Of a stretch of 64,000 nucleotides of DNA, positions 49,531 to 63,400 are shown one piece after another. The notes under the pieces are model-generated. The model made no database searches and had not been told where the DNA came from. It saw nothing but the letters and a program-made list of their open reading frames with translations. Location: the NCBI GenBank assembly GCA_964036665.1, contig OZ038526.1, positions 14,632,001-14,696,000 on the forward strand, written 5' to 3'. The position numbers and the translations under genes are program-made. Source of the DNA: Gordius sp. MW1. Taxonomy: Eukaryota > Nematomorpha > Gordioida > Gordea > Gordiidae. Every line of letters begins with the position of its first letter. The first letter of the stretch is position 1.

Positions 49531-52500
49531 TACTTGGGATCATAGAAACCACGAGAGGTTTTAAGCTGGGAGAACTATCATTTTGACAAAAGACAACGTC
49601 TTATTGTTGCGATTAGTTTGTTGTATCGCAACGTGAGTGCTTAATTTTTGAAAACTGCTCTAAGCGATCATGATTTCAAAGAAAAATAGTTTTTAGATTC
49701 TGATAAATTTTTACTTGGGATCATATAAACCACGTCTGAAAACGACAACTTTCATCGGATGAATACGGTTCAAAGAAAAATATGTGAAAAATTTTGAGGT
49801 AAAAATATTTATTTTTTTCAATTCTATGTGAAAGAGCATAAAAAAATATATAAAAGTAAGCCATTTTTACAATCCTATTATCCTTGATTGACTTCCGAAA
49901 AGAGGTTTTAAGCTGCGAGAACTATCATTTTGACAAAAGACAACGTTTTATTGTTGCGATTAGTTTGTTGTATCGCAACGTGAGTGCTTAATTTTTGAAA
50001 ACTGCTCTATGCGATCATGATTTCAAAGTAATAGTTTTTAGATTCTGATAAATTTTTACTTGGGATCATATAAACCACGTCTGAAAACGACAACTTTCAT
50101 CGGATGAATACGGTTCAAAGAAAAATATGTGAAAAATTTTGAGGTAAAAATATTTATTTTTTTCAATTCTATGTGAAAGAGCATAAAAAAATATATAAAA
50201 GTAAGGCATTTTTACAATCCTATTATCCTTGATTGACTTCCGAAAAGAGGTTTTAAGCTGCGAGAACTATCATTTTGACAAAAGACAACGTTTTATTGTT
50301 GCGATTAGTTTGTTGTATCGCAACGTGAGTGCTTAATTTTTGAAAACTGCTCTATGCGATCATGATTTCAAAGTAATAGTTTTTAGATTCTGATAAATTT
50401 TACTTGGGATCATAGAAACCACGTCTTAAAACGACAACTTTCATCGGATGAATACGGTTCAAAGTATGTGAAAAATTTTGAGGTAAAAATATTTATTTTT
50501 TTCGATTCTATGTGAAAGAGCATGAAAAAATATATAAAAGTAAGCCATTTTGAGAATCCTATTATCCTCGATTGACTTCCGAAAAGAGGTTTTAAGCTGC
50601 GAGAACTATCATTTTGACAAAAGACAACGTTTTATTGTTGCGAGTAGTTTGTTGTATCGCAACGTGAGTGCTTAATTTTTGAAAACTGCTCTATGCGATC
50701 ATGATTTCAAAGTAATAGTTTTTAGATTCTGATAAATTTTTACTTGGGATCATATAAACCACGTCTGAAAACGACAACTTTCATCGGATGAATACGGTTC
50801 AAAGAAAAATATGTGAAAAATTTTGAGGTAAAAATATTTATTTTTTTCAATTCTATGTGAAAGAGCATAAAAAAATATATAAAAGTAAGCCATTTTTACA
50901 ATCCTATTATCCTTGATTGACTTCCGAAAAGAGGTTTTAAGCTGCGAGAACTATCATTTTGACAAAAGACAACGTTTTATTGTTGCGATTAGTTTGTTGT
51001 ATCGCAACGTGAGTGCTTAATTTCTGAAAACTGCTCTATGCGATCATGATTTCAAAGTAATAGTTTTTAGATTCTGATAAATTTTACTTGGGATCATAGA
51101 AACCACGTCTTAAAACGACAACTTTCATCGGATGAATACGGTTCAAAGTATGTGAAAAATTTTGAGGTAAAAATATTTATTTTTTTCGATTCTATGTGAA
51201 AGAGCATGAAAAAATATATAAAAGTAAGCCATTTTGAGAATCCTATTATCCTCGATTGACTTCCGAAAAGAGGTTTTAAGCTGCGAGAACTATCATTTTG
51301 ACAAAAGACAACGTTTTATTGTTGCGAGTAGTTTGTTGTATCGCAACGTGAGTGCTTAATTTTTGAAAACTGCTCTATGCGATCATGATTTCAAAGTAAT
51401 AGTTTTTAGATTCTGATAAATTTTTACTTGGGCTCATAGAAACCACGTCTGAAAACGACAACTTTCATCGGATGAATACGGTTCAAAGAAAAATATGTGA
51501 AAAATTTTGAGGTAAAAATATTTATTTTTTTCGATTCTATGTGAAAGAGCATGAAAAAATATATAAAAGTAAGCCATTTTGAGAATTAAATTATCCTCGA
51601 TTGACTTCCGAAAAGAGGTTTTAAGCTGCGAGAACTATCATTTTGACAAAAGACAACGTTTTATTGTTGCGAGTAGTTTGTTGTATCGCAACGTGAGTGC
51701 TTAATTTTTGAAAACTGCTCTATGCGATCATGATTTCAAAGTAATAGTTTTTAGATTCTGATAAATTTTTACTTGGGCTCATAGAAACCACGTCTGAAAA
51801 CGACAACTTTCATCGGATGAATACGGTTCAATGAAAAATATGTGAAAAATTTTGAGGTAAAAATATTTATTTTTTTCGATTCTATGTGAAAGAGCATGAA
51901 AAAATATATAAAAGTAAGCCAATTTGAGAATCCTATTATCCTCGATTGATTTCCGAAAAGAGGTTTTAAGCTGCGAGAACTATCATTTTGACAAAAGACA
52001 ACGTTTTATTGTTGCGATTAGTTTGTTGTATCGCAACGTGCTTAATTTTTGAAAACTGCTCTATGCGATCATGATTTCAAAGTAATAGTTTTTAGATTCT
52101 GATAAATTTTTACTTGGGATTATAGAAACCACGTCTTAAAACGACAACTTTCATCGAATGAATGCGGTTCAAAGAAAAATATGTGAAAAATTTTGAGGTA
52201 AAAATATTTATTTTTTTCGATTCTATGTGAAGAGCATGAAAAAATATATAAAAGTAAGCCAATTTGAGAATCCTATTATCCTCGATTGATTTCCGAAAAG
52301 AGGTTTTAAGCTGCGAGAACTATCATTTTGACAAAAGACAACCTTTTATTGTTGCGATTAGTTTGTTGTATCGCAACGTGAGTGCTTAATTTTAGAAAAC
52401 TGCTCTATGCGATCATGATTTCAAAGTAATAGTTTTTAGATTCTGATAAATTTTTACTTAAGATCATAGAAACCAAATCTGAAAACGACAACTTTCCTCG

Positions 52501-55500
52501 GATGAATACGGTTCAAAGAAAAATATGTGAAAAATTTTGAGGAAAAAATATTAATTTTTTTCGATTCTATGTGAAAGAGCATGAAAAAATATATAAAAGT
52601 AAGCCAATTTGAGAATCCTATTATTCTTGATTGATTTCCGAAAAGAGGTTTTAAGCTGCGAGAACTATCATTTTGACAAAAGACAACGTTTTATTGTTGC
52701 GATTAGTTTGTTGTATCGCAACGTGAGTGCTTAATTTTTGAAAACTGCTTTAGGCGATCATGATTTCAAAGTAATAGTTTTTAGATTCTGATAAATTTTA
52801 CTTGGGATCATAGAAACCACGTCTGAAAACGACAACTTTCATCGGATGAATACGGTTCAATGAAAAATATGTGAAAAATTTTGAGGTAAAAATATTTATT
52901 TTTTTCGATTCTATGTGAAAGAGCATGAAAAAATATATAAAAGTAAGCCAATTTGAGAATCCTATTATCCTCGATTGATTTCCGAAAAGAGGTTTTAAGC
53001 TGCGAGAACTATCATTTTGACAAAAGACAACGTTTTATTGTTGCGATTAGTTTGTTGTATCGCAACGTGCTTAATTTTTGAAAACTGCTCTATGCGATCA
53101 TGATTTCAAAGTAATAGTTTTTAGATTCTGATAAATTTTTACTTGGGATTATAGAAACCACGTCTTAAAACGACAACTTTCATCGAATGAATGCGGTTCA
53201 AAGAAAAATATGTGAAAAATTTTGAGGTAAAAATATTTATTTTTTTCGATTCTATGTGAAGAGCATGAAAAAATATATAAAAGTAAGCCAATTTGAGAAT
53301 CCTATTATCCTCGATTGATTTCCGAAAAGAGGTTTTAAGCTGCGAGAACTATCATTTTGACAAAAGACAACCTTTTATTGTTGCGATTAGTTTGTTGTAT
53401 CGCAACGTGAGTGCTTAATTTTAGAAAACTGCTCTATGCGATCATGATTTCAAAGTAATAGTTTTTAGATTCTGATAAATTTTTACTTAAGATCATAGAA
53501 ACCAAATCTGAAAACGACAACTTTCCTCGGATGAATACGGTTCAAAGAAAAATATGTGAAAAATTTTGAGGTAAAAATATTTATTTTTTTCGATTCTATG
53601 TGAAAGAGCATGAAAAAATATATAAAAGTAAGCCATTTTGAGAATTAAATTATCCTCGATTGACTTCCGAAAAGAGGTTTTAAGCTGCGAGAACTATCAT
53701 TTTGACAAAAGACAACGTTTTATTGTTGCGAGTAGTTTGTTGTATCGCAACGTGAGTGCTTAATTTTTGAAAACTGCTCTATGCGATCATGATTTCAAAG
53801 TAATAGTTTTTAGATTCTGATAAATTTTTACTTGGGCTCATAGAAACCACGTCTGAAAACGACAACTTTCATCGGATGAATACGGTTCAATGAAAAATAT
53901 GTGAAAAATTTTGAGGTAAAAATATTTATTTTTTTCGATTCTATGTGAAAGAGCATGAAAAAATATATAAAAGTAAGCCATTTTGAGAATTAAATTATCC
54001 TCGATTGACTTCCGAAAAGAGGTTTTAAGCTGCGAGAACTATCATTTTGACAAAAGACAACGTTTTATTGTTGCGATTAGTTTGTTGTATCGCAACGTGA
54101 GTGCTTAATTTTTGAAAACTGCTCTATGCGATCATGATTTCAAAGTAATAGTTTTTGGATTCTGATAAATTTTTACTTGGGCTCATAGAAACCACGTCTG
54201 AAAACGACAACTTTCATCGGATGAATACGGTTCAAAGAAAAATATGTGAAAAATTTTAAGGTAAAAATATTTATTTTTTTTTGATTCTATGTGAAAGAGC
54301 ATGAAAAAATATATAAAAGTAAGCCAATTTGAGAATTCTATTATCCTCGATTGACTTCCGAAAAGAGGTTTTAAGCTGCGAGAACTATCATTTTGACAAA
54401 AGACAACCTTTTATTGTTGCGATTAGTTTGTTGTATCGCATCGTGAGTGCTTAATTTTTGAAAACTGCTCTATGCGATCATGATTTCAAAGTAATAGTTT
54501 TTAGATTCTGATAAATTTTTACTTGGGATCATAGAAACCACGAGAGGTTTTAAGCTGGGAGAACTATCATTTTGACAAAAGACAACGTCTTATTGTTGCG
54601 ATTAGTTTGTTGTATCGCAACGTGAGTGCTTAATTTTTGAAAACTGCTCTAAGCGATCATGATTTCAAAGTAATAGTTTTTAGATTCTGATAAATTTTTA
54701 CTTGGGATCATATAAACCACGTCTGAAAACGACAACTTTCATCGGATGAATACGGTTCAAAGAAAAATATGTGAAAAATTTTGAGGTAAAAATATTTATT
54801 TTTTTCGATTCTATGTGAAAGAGCATAAAAAAATATATAAAAGTAAGCCATTTTTACAATCCTATTATCCTTGATTGACTTCCGAAAAGAGGTTTTAAGC
54901 TGCGAGAACTATCATTTTGACAAAAGACAACGTTTTATTGTTGCGATTAGTTTGTTGTATCGCAACGTGAGTGCTTAATTTTTGAAAACTGCTCTATGCG
55001 ATCATGATTTCAAAGTAATAGTTTTTAGATTCTGATAAATTTTACTTGGGATCATAGAAACCACGTCTTAAAACGACAACTTTCATCGGATGAATACGGT
55101 TCAAAGTATGTGAAAAATTTTGAGGTAAAATATTTATTTTTTTCGATTCTATGTGAAAGAGCATAAAAAAATATATAAAAGTAAGCCATTTTGAGAATCC
55201 TATTATCCTCGATTGACTTCCGAAAAGAGGTTTTAAGCTGCGAGAACTATCATTTTGACAAAAGACAACGTTTTATTGTTGCGATTAGTTTGTTGTATCG
55301 CAACGTGAGTGCTTAATTTTGAAAACTGCTCCATGCGATCATGAATTCAAAGTAATAGTTTTTAGATTCTGATAAATTTTTACTTGGGATCATAGAAACC
55401 ACGTCTGAAAACGACAACTTTCATCGGATGAATACGGTTCAAAGAAAAATATGTGAAAAATTTTGAGGTAAAAATATTTATTTTTTTCGATTCTATGTGA

Positions 55501-57410
55501 AAGAGCATGAAAAAATATATAAAAGTAAGCCATTTTGAGAATTAAATTATCCTCGATTGACTTCCGAAAAGAGGTTTTAAGCTGCGAGAACTATCATTTT
55601 GACAAAAGACAACGTTTTATTGTTGCGAGTAGTTTGTTGTATCGCAACGTGAGTGCTTAATTTTTGAAAACTGCTCTATGCGATCATGATTTCAAAGTAA
55701 TAGTTTTTAGATTCTGATAAATTTTTACTTGGGCTCATAGAAACCACGTCTGAAAACGACAACTTTCATCGGATGAATACGGTTCAAAGAAAAATATGTG
55801 AAAAATTTTAAGGTAAAAATATTTATTTTTTTTGATTCTATGTGAAAGAGCATGAAAAAATATATAAAAGTAAGCCAATTTGAGAATTCTATTATCCTCG
55901 ATTGACTTCCGAAAAGAGGTTTTAAGGTGCGAGAACTATCATTTTGACAAAAGACAACCTTTTATTGTTGCGATTAGTTTGTTGTATCGCATCGTGAGTG
56001 CTTAATTTTTGAAAACTGCTCTATGCGATCATGATTTCAAAGTAATAGTTATTAGATTCTGATAAATTTTTACTTGGGATCATAGAAACCACGAGAGGTT
56101 TTAAGCTGGGAGAACTATCATTTTGACAAAAGACAACGTCTTATTGTTGCGATTAGTTTGTTGTATCGCAACGTGAGTGCTTAATTTTTGAAAACTGCTC
56201 TATGCGATCATGATTTCAAAGTAATAGTTTTTAGATTCTGATAAATTTTTACTTGGGATCATATAAACCACGTCTGAAAACGACAACTTTCATCGGATGA
56301 ATACGGTTCAAAGAAAAATATGTGAAAAATTTTGAGGTAAAAATATTTATTTTTTTCGATTCTATGTGAAAGAGCATAAAAAAATATATAAAAGTAAGCC
56401 ATTTTTACAATCCATCCTTGATTGACTTCCGAAAAGAGGTTTTAAGCTGCGAGAACTATCATTTTGACAAAAGACAACGTTTTATTGTTGCGATTAGTTT
56501 GTTGTATCGCAACGTGAGTGCTTAATTTTTGAAAACTGCTCTATGCGATCATGATTTCAAAGTAATAGTTTTTAGATTCAGATAAATTTTACTTGGGATC
56601 ATAGAAACCACGTCTTAAAACGACAACTTTCATCGGATGAATACGGTTCAAAGTATGTGAAAAATTTTGAGGTAAAAATATTTATTTTTTTCGATTCTAT
56701 GTGAAAGAGCATAAAAAAATATATAAAAGTAAGCCATTTTGAGAATCCTATTATCCTCGATTGACTTCCGAAAAGAGGTTTTAAGCTGCGAGAACTATCA
56801 TTTTGACAAAAGACAACGTTTTATTGTTGCGATTAGTTTGTTGTATCGCAACGTGAGTGCTTAATTTTTGAAAACTGCTCTATGCGATCATGATTTCAAG
56901 TAATAGTTTTTAGATTCTGATAAATTTTTACTTGGGATCATAGAAACCACGTCTGAAAACGACAACTTTCATCGGATGAATACGGCTCAAAGAAAAATAT
57001 GTGAAAAATTTTGAGGCAAAAATATTTATTTTTTTCGATTCTATGTGAAAGAGCATGAAAAAATATATAAAAGTAAGTCAATTTGAGAATCCTATTATCC
57101 TCGATTGACTTCCGAAAAGAGGTTTTAAGCTGCGAGAACTATCATTTTGACAAAAGACAACGTTTTATTGTTGCGATTAGTTTGTTGTATCGCAACGTGA
57201 GTGCTTAATTTTTGAAAACTTCTCTATGCGATCATGATTTCAAAGTAATAGTTTTTAGATTCTGATAAATTTTTAATTGGGATCATAGAAACCACGTCTG
57301 AAAACGACAACTTTCATCGGATGAATACGGTTCAAAGAAAAATATGTGAAAAATTTTGAGGTAAAAATATTTATTTTTTTCGATTCTATGTGAAAGAGCA
57401 TAAAAAAATA
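49531..57410 (+). repeat. Block of about 7 kb, copy P2, expanded by a 1,030-bp trimer
   Basis: Offsets to P1 are 7,742 bp in the left part (short unit 49554, AAAGAAAAATAG at 49678, GCAACGTGCTT at 52037, TTTAGGCG at 52749) and 8,772 bp in the right part (TTTTGGATTC at 54153, AAAGTATG at 55103 and 56650, GAATTCAAAG at 55343, CCATCC at 56412, TTTCAAGTAA at 56893). The 1,030-bp step is a duplicated trimer at about 52.0-53.1 kb. Confidence 0.9.
51840..53600 (+). repeat. Trimer duplication of 1,029 bp inside P2
   Basis: GCAACGTGCTTAA at 52037 and 53066 and GTGAAGAGCATG near 52,226 and 53,254 mark two copies of the same three-unit stretch. Three full units minus 4, 1 and 1 bp of shared losses give 1,029. 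The first copy keeps the GAGGAAAAAATATTAATT and TTTAGGCG units; the second passes directly to a GAATTAAATT unit, so the exchange point lies inside this haplotype. Confidence 0.85.
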
Positions 57411-59140
57411 TATAAAAGTAAGCTATTTTGAAAATCCTATTATCCTCGATTGACTTCCGAAAAGAGGTTTTAAGCTGCGAGAACTATCATTTTGACAAAA
57501 GACAACGTTTTATTGTTGCGATTAGTTTGTTGTATCGCAACGTGAGTGCTTAATTTTTGAAAACTGCTCTATGCGATCATGATTTCAAGTAATAGTTTTT
57601 AGATTCTGATAAATTTTTACTTGGGATCATAGAAACCACGTCTGAAAACGACAACTTTCATCGGATGAATACGGCTCAAAGAAAAATATGTGAAAAATTT
57701 TGAGGCAAAAATATTTATTTTTTTCGATTCTATGTGAAAGAGCATGAAAAAATATATAAAAGTAAGTCAATTTGAGAATCCTATTATCCTCGATTGACTT
57801 CCGAAAAGAGGTTTTAAGCTGCGAGAACTATCATTTTGACAAAAGACAACGTTTTATTGTTGCGATTAGTTTGTTGTATCGCAACGTGAGTGCTTAATTT
57901 TTGAAAACTTCTCTATGCGATCATGATTTCAAAGTAATAGTTTTTAGATTCTGATAAATTTTTACTTGGGATCATAGAAACCACGTCTGAAAACGACAAC
58001 TTTCATCGGATGAATACGGTTCAAAGAAAAATATGTGAAAAATTTTGAGGTAAAAATATTTATTTTTTTCGATTCTATGTGAAAGAGCATAAAAAAATAT
58101 ATAAAAGTAAGCCATTTTGAAAATCCTATTATCCTCGATTGACTTCCGAAAAGAGGTTTTAAGCTGCGAGAACTATCATTTTGACAAAAGACAACGTTTT
58201 ATTGTGTCGATTAGTTTGTTGTATCGCAACGTGAGTGCTTAATTTTTGAAAACTGCTCTATGCGATCATGATTTCAAGTAATAGTTTTTAGATTCTGATA
58301 AATTTTTACTTGGGATCATAGAAACCACGTCTGAAAACGACAACTTTCATCGGATGAATACGGCTCAAAGAAAAATATGTGAAAAATTTTGAGGCAAAAA
58401 TATTTATTTTTTTCGATTCTATGTGAAAGAGCATGAAAAAATATATAAAAGTAAGTCAATTTGAGAATCCTATTATCCTCGATTGACTTCCGAAAAGAGG
58501 TTTTAAGCTGCGAGAACTATCATTTTGACAAAAGACAACGTTTTATTGTTGCGATTAGTTTGTTGTATCGCAACGTGAGTGCTTAATTTTTGAAAACTGC
58601 TCTATGCGATCATGATTTCAAAGTAATAGTTTTTAGATTCTGATAAATTTTACTTGGCATCATAGAAACCACGTCTTAAAACGACAACTTTCATCGGATG
58701 AATACGGTTCAAAGAAAAATATGTGAAAAATTTTGAGGTAAAAATATTTATTTTTTTCGATTCTATGTGAAAGAGCATAAAAAAATATATAAAAGTAAGC
58801 CATTTTGAAAATCCTATTATCCTCGATTGACTTCCGAAAAGAGGTGTTAAGCTGCGAGAACTATCATTTTGACAAAAGACAACGTTTTATTGTTGCGATT
58901 AGTTTGTTGTATCGCAACGTGAGTGCTTAATTTTTGAAAACTGCTCTATGCGATCATGATTTCAAGTAATAGTTTTTAGATTCTGATAAATTTTTACTTG
59001 GGATCATAGAAACCACGTCTGAAAACGACAACTTTCATCGGATGAATACGGCTCAAAGAAAAATATGTGAAAAATTTTGAGGCAAAAATATTTATTTTTT
59101 TCGATTCTATGTGAAAGAGCATGAAAAAATATATAAAAGT
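56750..59140 (+). repeat. Dimer of 689 bp, about 3.5-4 copies
   Basis: The marker GATTTCAAGTAATAG (one A lost) is at 56893, 57582, 58271 and 58959, with spacings 689, 689 and 688 bp. GTAAGTCAATTTG alternates with it at 57072, 57761 and 58450. Its partner units carry AACTTCTCTATG and AGCATAAAAAAATAT. P1 holds this dimer once (48121, 48300), so the amplification is specific to the P2 side and recent. Confidence 0.9.
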
Positions 59141-60400
59141 AAGCCAATTTGAGAATCCTATTATCCTCGATTGACTTCCGAAAAGAGGTTTTAAGCTGCG
59201 AGAACTATCATTTTGACAAAAGACAACGTTTTATTGTTGCGATTAGTTTGTTGTATCGCAACGTGAGTGCTTAATTTTAGAAAACTGCTCTATGCGATCA
59301 TGATTTCAAAGTAATAGTTTTTAGATTCTGATAAATTTTTACTTAAGATCATAGAAACCACGTCTGAAAACGACAACTTTCCTCGGATGAATATGGTTCA
59401 AAGAAAAACATGTGAGAAATTTTGAGGCAAAAATATTTATTTTTTTCGATTCTATGTAAAAGAGCATGAAAAAATATATAAAAGTAAGCCAATTTGAGAA
59501 TCCTATTATCCTTGATTGATTTCCGAAAAGAGGTTTTAAACTGCGAGAACTATCATTTTGACAAAAGACAACGTTTTATTGTTGTGATTAGTTTGTTGTA
59601 TCGCAACGTGAGTGCTTAATTTTTGAAAACTGCTCTATGCGATCATGATTTCAAAGTAATAGTTTTTAGATTCTGATAAATTTTACTTGGCATCATAGAA
59701 ACCACGTCTTAAAACGACAACTTTCATCGGATGAATACGGTTCAAAGAAAAATATGTGAAAAATTTTGAGGTAAAAATATTTATTTTTTTCAATTCTATG
59801 TGAAAGAGCATGAAAAAATATATAAAAGTAAGCCAATTTGAGAATCCTATTATCCTCGATTGATTTCCGAAAAGAGGTTTTAAGCTGCGAGAACTATCAT
59901 TTTGACAAAAGACAACGTTTTATTGTTGCGATTAGTTTGTTGTATCGCAACGTGAGTGCTTAATTTTTGAAAACTGCTCTATGCGATCATGATTTCAAAG
60001 TAATAGTTTTTGGATTCTGATAAATTTTTACTTGGGCTCATAGAAACCACGTCTGAAAACGACAACTTTCATCGGATGAATACGGTTCAAAGAAAAATAT
60101 GTGAAAAATTTTAAGCTAAAAATATTTATTTTTTTCGATTCTGTGTGAAAGAGCATGAAAAAATATATAAAAGTAAGCCAATTTGAGAATTCTATTATCC
60201 TCGATTGACTTCCGAAAAGAGGTTTTAAGCTGCGATCTATCATTTTGACAAAAGACAACCTTTTATTGTTGCGATTAGTTTGTTGTATCGCATCGTGAGT
60301 GCTTAATTTTTGAAAACTGCTCTATGCGATCATGATTTCAAAGTAATAGTTTTTAGATTCTGATAAATTTTTACTTGGGATCATAGAAACCACGAGAGGT
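59141..60400 (+). repeat. Six-unit haplotype block, copy 3 of 3 (partial)
   Basis: TTTTAGAAAACTG, ACTTAAGATC, CCTCGGATGAATATGG (59381), GTTGTGATTAG, TTGGCATC, TTTTTGGATTC, TCTGTGTG, GAATTCTATT, GCATCGTG and short unit 60395 follow the order of 23.1-24.4 kb. The offset is 36,040 bp from copy 1 and 31,362 bp from copy 2. Homology ends at the short unit, where GCAAAGTG replaces GCAACGTG. Private changes include GTGAGAAATT and GCGATCTATC. Confidence 0.85.
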
Positions 60401-63400
60401 TTTAAGCTGGGAGAACTATCATTTTGACATAAGACAACGTTTTATTGTTGCGATTAGTTTGTTGTATCGCAAAGTGAGTGCTTAATTTTTGAAAACTGCT
60501 CTATGCGATCATGATTTCAAAGTAATAGTTTTTAGATTCTGATAAATTTTTACTTGGGATCATAGAAACCACGTCTGAAAACGACAACTTTCATCGGATG
60601 AATACGGTTCAAAGAAAAATATGTGAAAAATTTTGAGGTATAAATATTTATTTTTTTCGATTCTATGTGAAAGAGCATGAAAAAATATATAAAAGTAAGC
60701 CAATTTGAGAATTCTATTATCCTTGATTGACTTCCGAAAAGAGGTTTTAAGCTGCGAGAACTATCATTCTGACAAAAGACAACCTTTTATTGTTGCGATT
60801 AGTTTGTTGTATCGCAACGTGAGTGCTTAATTTTTGAAAACTGCTCTATGCGATCATGATTTCAAAGTAATAGTTTTTAGATTCTGATAAATTTTTACTT
60901 GGGCTCATAGAAACCACATCTGAAAACGACAACTTTCATCGGATGAATACGGTTCAATGAAAAATATGTGAAAAATTTTGAGGTAAAAATATTTATTTTT
61001 TTCGATTCTATGTGAAAAAGCATGAAAAAATATATAAAAGTAAGCCAATTTGAGAATCCTATTATCCTCGATTGATTTCCGAAAAGAGGTTTTAAGCTGC
61101 GAGAACTATCATTTTGACAAAAGACAACGTTTTATTGTTGCGATTAGTTTGTTGTATCGCAACGTGAGTGCTTAATTTTTGAAAACTGCTCTATGCGATC
61201 ATGATTTCAAAGTAATAGTTTTTAGATTCTGATAAATTTTTACTTGGGATTATAGAAACCACGTCTTAAAACGACAACTTTCATCGGATGAATGCGGTTC
61301 AAAGAAAAATATGTGAAAAATTTTGAGGTAAAAATATTTATTTTTTTCGATTCTATGTGAAAGAGCATGAAAAAATATATAAAAGTAAGCCAATTTGAGA
61401 ATCCTATTATCCTCGATTGACTTCCGAAAAGAGGTTTTAAGCTGCGAGAACTATCATTCTGACAAAAGACAACCTTTTATTGTTGCGATTAGTTTGTTGT
61501 ATCGCAACGTGAGTGCTTAATTTTTGAAAACTGCTCTATGCGATCATGATTTCAAAGTAATAGTTTTTAGATTCTGATAAATTTTTACTTGGGCTCATAG
61601 AAACCACGTCTGAAAACGACAACTTTCATCGGATGAATACGGTTCAATGAAAAATATGTGAAAAATTTTGAGGTAAAAATATTTCTTTTTTTCGATTCTA
61701 TGTGAAAGAGCATGAAAAAATATATAAAAGTAAGCCATTTTGAGAATTAAATTATCCTCGATTGACTTCCGAAAAGAGGTTTTAAGCTGCGAGAACTATC
61801 ATTTTGACAAAAGACAACGTTTTATTGTTGCGATTAGTTTGTTGTATCGCAACGTGAGTGCTTAATTTTTGAAAACTGCTCTATGCGATCATGATTTCAA
61901 AGTAATAGTTTTTATATTCTGATAAATTTTTACTTGGGCTCATAGAAACCACGTCTGAAAACGACAACTTTCATCGGATGAATACGGTTCAAAGAAAAAT
62001 ATGTGAAAAATTTTAAGGTAAAAATATTTATTTTTTTCGATTCTATGTGAAAGAGCATGAAAAAATATATAAAATTAAGCCAATTTGAGAATTCTATTAT
62101 CCTCGATTGACTTCCGAAAAGAGGTTTTAAGCTGCGAGAACTATCATTTTGACAAAAGACAACCTTTTATTGTTGCGATTAGTTTGTTGTATCGCATCGT
62201 GAGTGCTTAATTTTTGAAAACTGCTCTATGCGATCATGATTTCAAAGTATAGTTTTTAGATTCTGATAAACTTTTACTTGAGATCATAGAAACCACGAGA
62301 GGTTTTAAGCTGGGAGAACTATCATTTTGACAAAAGACAACGTTTTATTGTTGCGATTAGTTTGTTGTATCGCAACGTGAGTGCTTAATTTTTGAAAACT
62401 GCTCTATGCGATCATGATTTCAAAGTAATAGTTTTTAGATTCTGATAAATTTTTACTTGGGATCATATAAACCACGTCTGAAAACGACAACTTTCATCGG
62501 ATGAATACGGTTCAAAGAAAAATATGTGAAAAATTTTGAGGTAAAAATATTTATTTTTTTCGATTCTAAGTGAAAGAGCATAAAAAAATATATAAAAGTA
62601 AGCCATTTTGAGAATCCTATTATCCTCGATTGACTTCCGAAAAGAGGTTTTAAGCTGCGAGAACTATCATTTTGACAAAAGACAACGTTTTATTGTTGCC
62701 ATTAGTTTGTTGTATCGCAACGTGAGTGCTTAATTTTTGAAAACTGCTCCATGCGATCATGATTTCAAAGTAATAGTTTTTAGATTCTGATAAATTTTAC
62801 TTGGGATCATAGAAATCACGTCTTAAAACGACAACTTTCATCGGATGAATACGGTTCAAAGAAAAATATGTGAAAAATTTTGAGGTAAAAATATTTATTT
62901 TTTTCGATTCTATGTGAAAGAGCATGAAAAAATATATAAAAGTAAGCCAATTTGAGACTCCTATTATCCTTGATTGACTTCCGAAAAGAGGTTTTAAGCT
63001 GCGAGAACTATCATTCTGACAAAAGACAACCTTTTATTGTTGCGATTAGTTTGTTGTATCGCAACGTGAGTGCTTAATTTTTGAAAACTGCTCTATGCGA
63101 TCATGATTTCAAAGTAATAGTTTTTAGATTCTGATAAATTTTTACTTGGGCTCATAGAAACCACGTCTGAAAACGACAACTTTCATCGGATGAATACGGT
63201 TCAATGAAAAATATGTGAAAAATTTTGAGGTAAAAATATTTCTTTTTTTCGATTCTATGTGAAAGAGCATGAAAAAATATATAAAAGTAAGCCAATTTGA
63301 GAATCCTATTATCCTCGATTGACTTCCGAAAAGAGGTTTTAAGCTGCGAGAACTATCATTCTGACAAAAGACAACCTTTTATTGTTGCGATTAGTTTGTT

